A stretch of DNA of 32,681 nt. It comes from Bacteroidota bacterium. GTDB taxonomy: Bacteria; Bacteroidota; Bacteroidia; AKYH767-A; OLB10. A model generated the notes under the pieces. That model was not told where the DNA came from, made no database searches, and saw only the letters and a list, made by a program, of their open reading frames with translations. This document shows, in pieces, positions 15,878 to 26,600 of this stretch. The stretch covers positions 1-32,681 of the forward strand of contig JADJMG010000032.1 in NCBI GenBank assembly GCA_016709725.1, given 5' to 3'. Both the position numbers and the translations under genes were made by a program. Each line of letters opens with the position of its first letter. Position 1 is the first letter of the stretch.

Positions 15878-17929
15878 TTAACAATAACGCGGCATGGTCA
15901 GCTCAATTTTCGTCCCGCCATTTAGTGAAGAAAGTATTTTAATTTCGCCTTTAATTTCTTCAGCCCTATGTTGCATATTGCGTAAGCCACCTTGGTGACT
16001 AATTTCAAATTGATTAAACCCAATACCATTGTCTTCAATTTTCAAAAGAATGGTTTTATCATCAAAAATGAGTGACAAATTCGCTATAGTGGCGCCTGAA
16101 TATTTAGAAAGATTATTCACTGCTTCTTTAAAAATCAAGTACATATTATTTTTTATTTCCATACTCAACTTGCAATCCACTCTATCTCTAGGGAAATTAA
16201 ATGAATAATCAATATTTTTGGCTTCGAGTATAGTAGTCCCATATTCAACCATTCGACTCATTACTTCCTCAATAGTATCGTTTCCTGGATTAATGTTCCA
16301 AATGATATCACTCATACTGTCCAATAACCTTTGACTTCTTTCACTAATTTTTTCCAATGACAATCTCACCTTTTCATCCAATGTAGAGGTGAGATTACTT
16401 TGCGCTGTATGGCTCAAAATATTGATACTACTCAATGTGCTTCCAATATCATCATGTAAATCGCGGCTCAACCTACTCCGCATTCGCTCCATTTCAACAG
16501 TGCGTTTTAACTTGTTCCGATTGATGATCAAAAAAAGGAGAAGGAGTAATAAAATGGAACCGGCAATAAAAGAATTGCGAATTACTTTTTGCTCTTGGAG
16601 CTGTTGTTGAACAATCCCATCCTTTTTTTCCTGTTCTACCTTAGCAATTGCTTCCCTTTTACTAAAATCAAATTGCAATTGCTGTTGAACTAATTTTCTT
16701 GTATTTTCTTCATTGTACAAGCTATCACGGAAGGATACATACAAAATATAATGATGAAGTGCTTGCTTATAATTTCCTTCTGTACTATCTAATTCTGATA
16801 AACTTAAATAATTGTAATTTAACGCTTCAAAATCATTAATTTCCTTAGCCACCGACAAGCCCAAATTAAGATAGTGATATGCCTCCTTTGCATCTTTCTT
16901 CAGCATATAAACATTACCAATGTTATTATAGGTTATTGCAAGGCCTGCCTTATCACCCATTTCTTCTTTACTTTTCGCTGATGCAAATAAATTCTTCAAA
17001 GCTTCAGGGTGATTACCTAGCATTGAATAAATAATTCCCATATTCTCCAATGTTGATGCAATACCACGTTTATCCCCGACTTCTTCTTGTATCTTTAATG
17101 CCGATGAATAGTTTTTAAGAGCTTCGGCAGTGTTATTTTGAGCATTATAAAGTGATCCAATATTATTTAAAGTATAAGCAGTATTTACTTTATCCCCGAA
17201 CCCTTCGAATATTTTCAAGGCAGATGAAAAATACTTTATCCCTTCACCAAAATCACCTCGCTCAGCATAAATAATTCCAATGTTAACGTAAGACGCAGCC
17301 ATGTTTCCCTTATCTCCAATTTCCTCTCGAATTTTTAATGCGGCAAAATACTTTTTCAATGCTTCAGGATAATTATAAAGTTCAGTATATATAATTCCAA
17401 TATTGTTTAAAGACAATGCGATGCCTTGTTTGTCCTTAATTTCTTCTCTTATTTTTAAAGAAGCATAATGATTAATTAAAGATTCAGAATAATTGGTTTG
17501 ATGCCAATAAACAATACCTATATTTTGTAATAGCAATGCTTTCTGCTGTAAAAGTGATGGCCTTAAAGCATGATTTTCTGAACTAAGTAATTGCTCTACT
17601 ATCTTCAATGCCTCATTACAATTCTTCAAGGCTTCTTCGTATTTTCCAATGTTTATATTACCGGAACTCATTTGTAAAAACGCCTCGGTCATACCCATTC
17701 CATAATTCAATTTTTCTGACAGTTTCAGCGCTTCTTTGCTAAAATAAATTGACGTGTTCGGATCCTTACCCAAATAATCATAAGCAAGAAGGTTAAACGT
17801 CTTCACCTTATTCGTATCGTTCTCCTTCACATTTAAACCGGTAAAAATAGAGTCAATCAAGTGCCGATCTTGTGCAAAAGAGGCTTGCTGAAAAAATAAT
17901 ACAACTAATAAGATGCTAATTTTTTTCAT
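15878..17929 (-). CDS. TPR sensor histidine kinase, HisKA_3 class (copy 1)
   Basis: This 683-residue kinase starts with a signal peptide (LLVVLFFQQASFAQD). A long tetratricopeptide array follows, about residues 60-400, with 40-residue units such as NNIGIIYTELYNYPEALKKY and LKIREEIGDKG. A coiled stretch leads to one membrane helix near 450-470 (SFIAGSILLLLLLFLIIN). The dimerisation domain has RDLHDDIGSTLSSINILS with the phosphoacceptor His near 490. The ATPase domain shows the N box FKEAVNNLSKYSGA, the G1 box IEDNGIGF and G2 GLRNMQHRAEEIKG. The TPRs would lie in the periplasm. It starts 25 bp after the stop of copy 2, and the C-terminal halves of the two are nearly the same, so they arose by tandem duplication. 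The partner is probably one of the two NarL-type regulators upstream. Confidence 0.92.
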   Translation of the reverse strand: MKKISILLVVLFFQQASFAQDRHLIDSIFTGLNVKENDTNKVKTFNLLAYDYLGKDPNTSIYFSKEALKLSEKLNYGMGMTEAFLQMSSGNINIGKYEEALKNCNEALKIVEQLLSSENHALRPSLLQQKALLLQNIGIVYWHQTNYSESLINHYASLKIREEIKDKQGIALSLNNIGIIYTELYNYPEALKKYFAALKIREEIGDKGNMAASYVNIGIIYAERGDFGEGIKYFSSALKIFEGFGDKVNTAYTLNNIGSLYNAQNNTAEALKNYSSALKIQEEVGDKRGIASTLENMGIIYSMLGNHPEALKNLFASAKSKEEMGDKAGLAITYNNIGNVYMLKKDAKEAYHYLNLGLSVAKEINDFEALNYNYLSLSELDSTEGNYKQALHHYILYVSFRDSLYNEENTRKLVQQQLQFDFSKREAIAKVEQEKKDGIVQQQLQEQKVIRNSFIAGSILLLLLLFLIINRNKLKRTVEMERMRSRLSRDLHDDIGSTLSSINILSHTAQSNLTSTLDEKVRLSLEKISERSQRLLDSMSDIIWNINPGNDTIEEVMSRMVEYGTTILEAKNIDYSFNFPRDRVDCKLSMEIKNNMYLIFKEAVNNLSKYSGATIANLSLIFDDKTILLKIEDNGIGFNQFEISHQGGLRNMQHRAEEIKGEIKILSSLNGGTKIELTMPRYC

Positions 17930-17954
17930 AATATTCGGAGTTCTAGTAACAAGT

Positions 17955-19840
17955 TTAACAATATCGCGGCATGGTTAACTCTATTTTTGTTCCGTTATTC
18001 GGTGAAGAAATTACACTAATTTTGCCTTTAATTTCTTCCGCACGGTGTTGCATATTTTGTAAGCCGCCTCGGTGTTTAATTTCCTCCACTCTAAATCCTA
18101 CACCATTATCTTCTATATTTAGATGAATAAATTTTTCATCAAATACCAACGACAATACTGCATTATTTGCCTCAGAATACTTTGAAAGATTATTTACTGC
18201 TTCTTTAAATATAAGATAGAGGTTGTTTTTAACATCCATGCTGAGTTTGCAATCCATTCTTTCTTTTGGGAAGTTAAAAGTATAATCAATGCTTTTTGCT
18301 TCTAAAAGGGTGGTTGCATATTCTCTCATACGACTCATTACTTCTTCAATACTGTCATTTTCAGGATTAATATTCCAGATTATATCACTCATATTATCTA
18401 ACAATCTTTGACTGCGCTCATTTATTTTCTCGAACGATGCTTTTGTTTTTTCATCTCCAGATTGATGTAAATCTTTTTGTGCAGTCCGGCTTAAAATGTT
18501 AATACTACTTAAAGTACTTCCAATATCGTCATGCAAGTCACGCGATAAACGAGAGCGCATCTTTTCAATTTCCACAGTGCGCTTTAGTTTATTGCGGTTG
18601 ACTAATACAACAATCAGTAACATCAACAGAATGGATCCTGCAATAAATGAATTTCTAATAATTTTATGTTTTTGTATCTCTTGCTCATTTACTAAATTTA
18701 ATTTCTCCTGTTTAGATTTCAATTTCTCCTGTTCACGCTGATACTTAATTTCATTATCTTTTTGAGTTATTAGTTTTGTTATTTCTTCATTTGAAGATGA
18801 ATCCTGGTACAGCATAAATAATTCATGAGCCGCTAACGCTTTATGAGTATTTCCCATCAATTTATAAGCCTGATACAAGTATTTATATATTTCACTGTAT
18901 GAGAATAAATCCCCAACCATTTTATTTGCCTCTAAGCTTTTGTAAAGCATCTGAACCGCTTTTTGTGGATTGCCGGATTCCACATAAGCAGTTCCTAAAT
19001 AACCATAGGAAAGTGATTCCTGATATTTATCGGTTATTTCAATGGCCTTTTCCAATGATAAATTATAATAATAAATAGCACTGTCAAATTGATTCAAAGT
19101 ACTATATCGGTTGCCAATAGATCGAAGAACAAATCCTTCCATCTTTTTATTATTTATGAGCCTTGTCCATTTTAAAGATAGCTCATAGCATTCCATTTGC
19201 TTAATTTCATCATGATCATAAGTATTGCCTGTATTCCCCATCGTAACGGCCATGCAGCTTGTATCCTTGGCAAGCATTGCAGCTGAAAGGGATTTCGAAA
19301 AATGATCACGTGCCTGAACAAGTTCATTCTTGTCCATATATATACATCCAATAGCATTGTGGGCCCATGCCAACACTTGATTATCTTTTGAAGCTTCTGC
19401 TAATTTTAAACTTTTATTAATGTTAATAAATGATTGTGATAATTCTCCTCTTCTGTAAAATGAACCAGCTAGCTGACAGTAAGCCATTGCCTCTGTCGTT
19501 TTATCATGAATAGCTTTTGAAATGAGAATGCTTTTATTAAATTGTCGCTCGGCCTCCTCGTAATTGCTCTTCTCTAAAAGTGACATCCCTATTAGTAAGG
19601 ATGATTTAGCTTCATACTTCTTACTTCTTGATTTCACTGAAAAGTCCAATAGTTTTTTTCCATATCCTAAAGCACTGTCGGGATTATTAATCATCAGAAC
19701 CCAGGTATAATCAAATAATGCTTGTTGGCGTATTGTATCATGAAGTGTTGCATCTTGCCATACTTGCAATGATGAATTGCTGGAGTGACAAACAGTACAG
19801 GAAAAGTTAAAGTAATGACCAGCGCAACAATGTATTTCAT
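17955..19840 (-). CDS. TPR sensor histidine kinase, HisKA_3 class (copy 2)
   Basis: The long open frame begins at 19769, but a leader MKYIVALVITLTFPVLF lies in another frame from the ATG at 19838-19840, and CHSSNSSLQVWQD continues it. One indel near 19780 therefore hides the true start, and the leader may end in a lipobox-like Cys. TPR units follow (EEAERQFNKSILISKAI, QARDHFSKSLSAAMLA, DSAIYYYNLSLEKAIE), then a charged coiled coil, a membrane helix (SFIAGSILLMLLIVVLVN), RDLHDDIGSTLSSINILS with the phosphoacceptor His, the N box FKEAVNNLSKYSEA, and the G boxes IEDNGVGF and GLQNMQHRAEEIKG. It is a paralogue of the kinase that follows. The regulator gene upstream ends 76 bp away. Confidence 0.9.
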
Positions 19841-19916
19841 CTTTGAAGTTGGTGGATGAAAAGTATAAATCATTTAAATATTAGAAGTTGTTAAAATCTG
19901 GGTTTACAAACTGTTT

Positions 19917-20555
19917 TTAAACTAATTTATTCTGTATTGCTTTTGCTACCGCCTCACTTTTTGAATTAACATGCAGTTTAGAGTATATGTTTTTAATATG
20001 ATACCTTAAGGTTTCGATTCCGATTTCCATTTCACCTGCAGCCATCTTATAACTATAACCGCGAACTAAAAGCGAAAGTACGTCATGTTCGCGAGGCGTG
20101 AGTGATTGCATTTCGACAGAGTTCTGAAAGGGTTGTGAAAATAATTTTAGAACCTGTTTAGCAACGGAAGGAGTCATTGGAGCACCACCTGAATATGCTT
20201 CACGAATAGCAGATAATATTCTTTCAGGAGAGGTGTTTTTCAAAATATAACCACTGGCTCCAAAACAAATGGATTGAAAAACCCGATCGTTGTCATCAAA
20301 AACGGTTAACATTAATACATTGACTTCATTCCCTTCCTGTCTAAGTTTTCGTAGGCCTTGCAAACCATTTTCTACAGGCATATCAATATCCATTAAGACT
20401 ACATCGGGTTGGAGATGCTGAACATTCTTTACTACGTTTTTGCAATTATGAAATACACCAACCAATTCGATCCCTTCCGCACTACGAATAAGTTCACTCA
20501 TGCTGTCTACGAAATCCTGATTGTCTTCAAATATAATTACACGAATACGATCCAT
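19917..20555 (-). CDS. NarL/FixJ-family response regulator 1
   Basis: The 212-residue protein has a receiver domain (residues 1-120: acidic pair E10-D11, phosphoacceptor D56 in VLMDIDMPVENG, the T/S position in LMLTVFDD, K in ILKNTSPE). It ends in a LuxR-type helix-turn-helix: SLTPREHDVLSLLVRGYSYK, then IGIETLRYHIKNIYSKLHVN. It is predicted to be phosphorylated by one of the neighbouring HisKA_3 kinases and to bind DNA as a dimer. It lies between regulator 2 and kinase copy 2, all on the minus strand. A 264-bp gap upstream suggests its own promoter. Confidence 0.93.
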   Translation of the reverse strand: MDRIRVIIFEDNQDFVDSMSELIRSAEGIELVGVFHNCKNVVKNVQHLQPDVVLMDIDMPVENGLQGLRKLRQEGNEVNVLMLTVFDDNDRVFQSICFGASGYILKNTSPERILSAIREAYSGGAPMTPSVAKQVLKLFSQPFQNSVEMQSLTPREHDVLSLLVRGYSYKMAAGEMEIGIETLRYHIKNIYSKLHVNSKSEAVAKAIQNKLV

Positions 20556-20629
20556 AAACTACCTATTAAACAATTCTATTAATTCAGTCCATTGGGTGCC
20601 AAATTAAAGAATAAAGGTAATACAAAGTT

Positions 20630-20647
20630 CCCACATCTATATGTGGG
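20630..20647. promoter_or_regulatory. Inverted repeat upstream of response regulator 1
   Basis: CCCACAT and ATGTGGG are separated by CTAT, 75 bp before the regulator 1 start and 173 bp after the regulator 2 stop. It could be a short terminator stem for regulator 2, or an operator, since ACAT...ATGT echoes the near-palindromes at 21550 and 23519. No T-tract favours the terminator reading. Confidence 0.4.
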
Positions 20648-20819
20648 CAAAAGCACCTAAAAATCATCATTTCTTGCTTTAAAGTAAATGACCAATTAAA
20701 TTACAATAATACCATGAAGCTTCCCGCGAAAGAGCCGGGTAGGGCACTAAATCTTAAAAGATGAAAATACAGCCATTCTTACTTGAAATCTAAAATAAAA
20801 CATCTACTTAAAATCCCGC

Positions 20820-21521
20820 TCAAACCTCAAACCACCGTTTCTTATGCACTAAATTAATGGCTTGTGCTTTCGAGGTTACATGCAACTTTGCATAAATATT
20901 GGCGATGTGTTTTCGGACGGTATGGCTACTTAAGAATAATTTTTCGGCAATAATTTTATAGTCATAGCCTTTTACTAATAACTGCAACACTTCCAGCTCT
21001 CTTTCGCTGAGATCGGTGTTGGTTGTTGAATCATTTGAACTGGGAACCGGCACCACACTTTTCTTTCCAATCAACATATTCATTGCCTTTCTTGCAATGG
21101 ATGGACTCATGGGCACACCGCCCACTTCCATCATTTGAATAATGTAATCCTCGATCACACTGGCATTCTCATCTTTTAATAAATATCCGTTGGCGCCGCA
21201 ACGAATGGCTTCAAAGATTTTATCCTCGTCATCAAAAATAGTAAGCATCAAAAAATATACTTCAGGATACAATACTCGTGATTGCATTACCGCAGCAATA
21301 CCATCCATCTCGGGCATTTCAATATCCATCAAAACCACTTGAGGAAGATTGGAAACATCGATTAATTTCATCTGTTCTAAAAAATCCACGCCATTGCGTG
21401 CAACCATAACCACATTCAAATTCGCCGAATTCCCTAGCTCTTCAGATAGTGAAATTCTATTTTGTGGTTTATCGTCGACGATAGCGATACGAACTGGCAT
21501 ATTAACAGATAGAGTCATCAA
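20820..21521 (-). CDS. NarL/FixJ-family response regulator 2
   Basis: The frame of 233 residues opens MMTLSVNMPVRIAIVDDK; the third Met (residue 8) gives a more usual N-terminus. The receiver has the acidic pair D16-D17, phosphoacceptor D66 in VLMDIEMPEMDG, LMLTIFDDED and LLKDEN. The output domain is LuxR-type: LSERELEVLQLLVKGYDYK then LSSHTVRKHIANIYAKLHVT. It is more distant from regulator 1 than a recent copy would be. It lies 72 bp after the stop of kinase 3, its likely partner. A near-palindrome at 21550-21565 lies 28 bp upstream of the start, a good position for autoregulation. Confidence 0.93.
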   Translation of the reverse strand: MMTLSVNMPVRIAIVDDKPQNRISLSEELGNSANLNVVMVARNGVDFLEQMKLIDVSNLPQVVLMDIEMPEMDGIAAVMQSRVLYPEVYFLMLTIFDDEDKIFEAIRCGANGYLLKDENASVIEDYIIQMMEVGGVPMSPSIARKAMNMLIGKKSVVPVPSSNDSTTNTDLSERELEVLQLLVKGYDYKIIAEKLFLSSHTVRKHIANIYAKLHVTSKAQAINLVHKKRWFEV

Positions 21522-21549
21522 AATTGTATTTTATATATTTTCATAACAA

Positions 21550-21565
21550 TACTACATATGTACTA
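21550..21565. promoter_or_regulatory. Putative operator A (7-2-7 near-palindrome)
   Basis: TACTACATATGTACTA lies 28 bp upstream of regulator 2. Its left half and core, extended to AATACTACATATGT, match 14 bp of the reverse complement of the site at 23519-23534. The implied ideal form is TACTACA-TA-TGTAGTA, the 7-2-7 spacing used by NarL-type dimers. This is inference from symmetry and position. Confidence 0.45.
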
Positions 21566-21593
21566 TTTTAACTCTAAGCATAAATTAACCTAG

Positions 21594-23512
21594 CTAAACC
21601 CCCTTCGTGGAGCTTAAGGAAATTAAAGTTCCATTCTCTTTATTACTTTCAATGACTAAAGTCGCAGCGATCTCTTTCGCTCTATGTTCCATATGCTCAA
21701 GTCCAAAGTGATTGACCGGTCTTTTACTGATATCGAATCCAGTGCCATTATCTTTTAACAAAATGGTCCAACTGCCATTTTTAGATGATTTAAAACTTAG
21801 ATACACTGTGGTTGCATTCGAATGTTGTGAGATATTATGAATCCCTTCTTGAATGATGCGGAATACATTCAAGGAATCGACCGACGAAAACAAAACATCC
21901 GATTCGTAATTTTCTTCTAATATTAAATCGATGTTCTTTATCGTCGAAAATTGCTTTTGCGCAAAGACCTTTAGTCGATCCGAAAGTTCACGCAAATTGA
22001 TTCTCTCCTTCTTTAAAGCCCAAATCGTTTCTCTTAAGTCGGCAATGGTTTTACGCGTAGTCAAATTTACTTCATCAATCATCAATATGCTATTTCCATC
22101 CGACGTCGCCACGTGTTCCTTGACGAAATCCAAGCGCCGACTGATGTACCCCAACTGCGTTCCAATATTATCATGCAACTCCGCGGCAATTCTATTCCGC
22201 TCTTCATCTCTTGCATTGACAACAGCCAATCGAGCCATCACATTTTGTTTATGCTTATAATATCGAAAATATTGCAATCCGATAATAACCATCAACAACA
22301 GCAACACCACCGATCCAATATTAATATAGTTTCTTTTCGTCAACAAAAATTCCTGCTCCTGAATTTGTTGTTCCTTCTCCTCCAATTCATACTTTGCCGA
22401 CATCTCTGCCACTGCATTTGCAGAAACCACTTTATTGATTGAATCTTTTAAATGACCAATTTGTTCGAGCTCTGCAATATATCCATCTTTATCTCCACAA
22501 CTTTTATAATTGGATGCAAGTGCCTCATGAAGCAATAACAGTTTTGATGACAAATTAATTTTAGTCGCCAATACAATTCCTTCATTAGCCACTTGAATTC
22601 CCTTTTCACATTGCTTCACATTAGAATAGAACAATGACAACTGATACATGTCGGACAATACATAAAAGAGATCTCCAATTTTCTTACGAATATCGAGTGC
22701 CTTATTTAAAGCCATCTCGGCCTCTTCTATCCTTTTCAAATCAATTAAAATATCTGCATGAATGGCATGGCCATTGGCCAATGATCTCAAATTTTGAACT
22801 TCTTCAGCATACTCTATGGAGGGAAGCAAATAATATAAAGCGGAATCATTTTGATGAAGAGAATTAAAAGTAGCTGCCATATTTTGCAATAAACCGTAAA
22901 TGTTTTTAACACCTTTACATCACTAATATCACTTTTTGCATTCCTGAACCAGTTTATCGCCTCTTGCAAATTTCCCATTTCCATATACACCCAACCCACA
23001 CCAATTTTAGAAGCCGCTTTAAAATCACTATTATTCAATTTTAAAGCAATGTTTAAACTTTCATAATAGCAAGCCATCCCATCTTCATACCAACTATTTC
23101 TCACCAACGAAGATGCTTTCAAATGCAAAACTTTAATTAAGTGAATATCTTCCCGCCCCTCCTTCTTTAACTTTTGAATGACGCTGTCGCAATATGTATT
23201 TGAGAAGGCAAATGAATTTTCCTTTTGAATCAAGAATACTTTAAAATATTCCATTTGATCCTTTTGGGTTTGATTGGCTGTTTTAGAAATTACAGACTCT
23301 GCAAGAAGAATATACTTTTTTAATGTGTCATCTGGCAAAGAATTTTTCTCTTCAAGCAACAGAATAATATGATCAAAACTGGGGTTGGCGCCATCCTTCA
23401 AGATTAACTCGCGTGCAAGATCAATCCTAGCTGTTTGAGCATACAGCGGCCTTTCATCTGCACAAATGAAACTCAAAACTATAAAACCAAAGATAACGAG
23501 CTGAGTTCTCAT
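21594..23512 (-). CDS. TPR sensor histidine kinase, HisKA_3 class (kinase 3, one frameshift)
   Basis: The N-terminal frame (23512 to about 22890) has a signal peptide (VIFGFIVLSFICADERPLYA) and TPRs (MACYYESLNIALKLNNSD, VGWVYMEMGNLQEAINWF). It must join the second frame near 22900, where VKVLKTF leads to LQNMAATFNSLHQND. The second part has more TPRs, a coiled stretch rich in E and Q, a membrane helix (INIGSVVLLLLMVIIGLQYF), AAELHDNIGTQLGYISRRLD with the phosphoacceptor His, the N box QEGIHNISQHSNA, G1 LKDNGTGFD and G2 GLEHMEHRAKEIA. About 640 residues in all. Its ELHDNIG box differs from the DLHDDIG of the other two kinases, so it belongs to a separate branch. It is the first gene of the array and has its own promoter, shared as a divergent region with the giant surface-protein gene. 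Confidence 0.9.
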
Positions 23513-23518
23513 GATCTA

Positions 23519-23534
23519 TAACACATATGTAGTA
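23519..23534. promoter_or_regulatory. Putative operator B (7-2-7 near-palindrome)
   Basis: TAACACATATGTAGTA lies 7 bp upstream of the kinase 3 start, inside its presumed leader just after the promoter at 23555-23586. The core ACATATGT and the AGTA half match operator A in inverse orientation. Binding here could block kinase 3 transcription and might also affect the divergent surface-protein gene 107 bp away. Confidence 0.45.
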
Positions 23535-23554
23535 TTTTTAATAGGAATGGAGTT

Positions 23555-23586
23555 CAAATATAATACTCCTTTACAAATAGCGCAAA
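23555..23586 (-). promoter_or_regulatory. Bacteroidota-type promoter for the signalling array
   Basis: On the minus strand TTTG (23586-23583) is followed after 20 bp by TATATTTG (23562-23555), an exact TAnnTTTG. Transcription would begin near 23548, about 36 bp before the kinase 3 start, so operator B would lie in the transcribed leader. Confidence 0.6.
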
Positions 23587-23640
23587 TGAGTTATTGCAGA
23601 TCATTCACATTACATGGAATTTTGATCAAAATCTAAAATC

Positions 23641-26600
23641 ATGAGAAAACTCTTCAAACTAACTCTGTTAATCTTGCTTTTATCGAGCTATGTAAAAGCA
23701 GAAACCGAACCCAACGACTTATGGAATCTAGCCAATCCGATCTCTTTAGGAGCATCAGAATCTGGAATTGCCACAGTAGGTGGTGACATCGACTGGTACC
23801 GAGTAGAAATACCAGAGGATGGACAATTAACTCTCAACTGGACCTCTAATAATTCGCAGCTTGTCTACTGCCAAATTTACGACACATTGGGCGTTGAATT
23901 ATTTGCATCTAATTACACGGGCTCGAGCACATCTATTTCTAAGGACGGATTAGCAAAAGGATTCTATTACATTAAATTTTATGCTTATTATATCGCGGAG
24001 GCCCCCAACTATACATTAACGGCAACGCATTTAGCTACTGGGATAACGAATGATCCTGAAAATAATGATGTATATACTAATGCGGGCAGCGCATTAGAAA
24101 ACGATTCTGTGACAGGGCATATCGGATATTATCATAATAGTTATGATGATTTAACAGATTGGTGGAAGGTTACCACGACTTTGGATGGCCAAATTAGTTT
24201 TACCATAACAAGTGTTAACGGTCAAAATGTATATGCTGAACTATTCGATGGTGATGGAGCAACAAAATTAGCGGGAAATTTTACATCATCAACAGCAACC
24301 TACTCACAGGACGGACTACTGCCAGGTACCTATTATATTAGAATTCGAAATTATTATACGTATGAGTTTACCTCTTACATACTAAAAACCAATTTGGTTT
24401 TACCAGTAAATTCGACCGAACCTGGAGAGAACAACAATTTTGCAATCAATGCAGTTAATGTAAACATCAACGATTCGACGAATGGTCATATAGGATACTA
24501 CTATAATGGATATGATGATTTAATAGATTGGTATAAAGTGACACCCAGCGAAGATGGCAGGATCATCTTTAAAATCAATTCTCTAAACGGACAAAATGTT
24601 TATGCAGAATTATTCGATGGTGATACTTTAACTGGACTATCTGGTAATTTTACAAGTTCTTCTGCAACCTATTTTAGAGATGGAGTAGCAGCTGGCACCT
24701 ATTATATTCGTATAAAAAATTATTACAACTATGAGTTTTCGCCCTATGCATTGGTGGTAACGCATCAACCTACTGTACCTGACGATCCAGAATTAAATAA
24801 TACATTCGGTACCGCTATCCCTATTCAACCTGGTGATTCCGTTACTGGACATATTGGATATGCTTACAATGGATACGATGATTTTAATGATTGGTATGCG
24901 GTATCTCCTACTTCAGATGGATTAATCAGTCTGAAAATTACTTCACATAATGGTCAAAATGTGTATGCTGAATTATTTGACAACGATGGTGTCACGGACC
25001 TTACAGGATCTTATACATCGTCCACGGCAACGTACACGAGAGATGGATTAGCAGCAGGCACTTATTATGTTCGAATTAAAACATACTACACTTCTGAATT
25101 TGCTCCTTACTCGTTGGTTGTAAATCATACGCCGGCTAACTTAACAAATGATGTAGAACCCAACAACCACATTGCCAATGCGATTTCATTTCCTATTAAT
25201 ACCACCATCACTGGACATATTGGATATTACTACAATCATTATGATGATACCACCGACGTATATACGATCACGTTACCAGTTGATGGAAAATTAACGATCG
25301 ATCTTGATCCAGAATATTTTCAAAATGTATATGCTACTTTATATGATAACAATGGAGCCACCGTTTTATTTGGCACTTATACCTCTAGCTTCCTTTCACA
25401 AACTAAAAATGATTTAGCTGCCGGAACTTATTATTTAAGAATCTACACCTATTACGATTCGGAATTTACCCCGTATACGTTAACGAGCATCTTCGAACCG
25501 ATGGTTTATGCTGCTGAACCTTCTGGAAATAATAATTATGCGAATTTAGCCACTTTACTTCCTGCCAATACACCATCCACAGGACACATCAATTTCTACT
25601 ATAATCTACAAAATGATGGAGTAGATTGGTGGGTAATTGGCTATGATGGTGCTGGTGCCATGACCATAGATTGCAACATCGAACAAAATCATTTTAACAC
25701 TTCTTACCCTGGAATTATTTACAAACTATATGCTGACACTGCGTCTTCACCGATCGCTAGCGGAAACTGGTTGGCGCAAAATAATACACTTCCTTTAACA
25801 GGATTAGCAGTAGGAAAATACTATTTGAAAATTGAAGATTATTTTGGATCCTTTGGTGCTTATCAACTAACGGCTACCTATACCGAAAACTGTGCAAATG
25901 TGTTTGCTATCAATTCAAGCAATCAACTTCCAGGATGTTTAGGAACCATTGAATACGGAATTTCAGGTGGTCTTTCACCCTATACAGTTCAATTGTATCT
26001 AAACAGTTTACCTTATGGCGCTGCACAAGTTGTTGCTTCAACAGCTACCTTTAGCAATTTACCTACTGGAACTTACTATGCAAGATCGTATTCATTTGGA
26101 GCAAGTGGAACATGCAACAATGTTTCAACCAACACAGTATTTGCAACACCTCCCGTTCCAACGATTACACCTAATGGTCCGACCAGTTTTTGCCAAGGCG
26201 GATCAGTTCAACTAACCAGTAGTGCTGCTGCTTCCTATTTATGGAGTAATGGTGAAACGACGCAATCAATTTTAGTAAATTCAAATGGAACATTTAGTGT
26301 TACTGTTTACAATGCGGCGGGATGCGAAAATTATTCTGCTAATACTGTTGTAACGGTATTTAGCAATCCTGCAGCACCTGTCATTACGCCTGCCGGACCT
26401 ATTACTATTTGTCAAGGCAGTTCCATTAACTTGAGTACGGCTGTTGCAAATGTGTATGCATGGTCCACGGGATCATCTTCACACAGTATTTCTGGTTCGA
26501 GTGCTGGAACTTATATCGTGACGATTACGGATGCTAATAACTGCTCAGCTACTTCTGCTGGTGTTGTTGTGAATGAAGATCCATTGTTGACTTGGTATGC

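Noticed and set aside
21931..22442. Two overlapping 109-codon plus-strand frames
   Set aside because: They lie antisense to the kinase 3 catalytic region, whose motifs are unmistakable.
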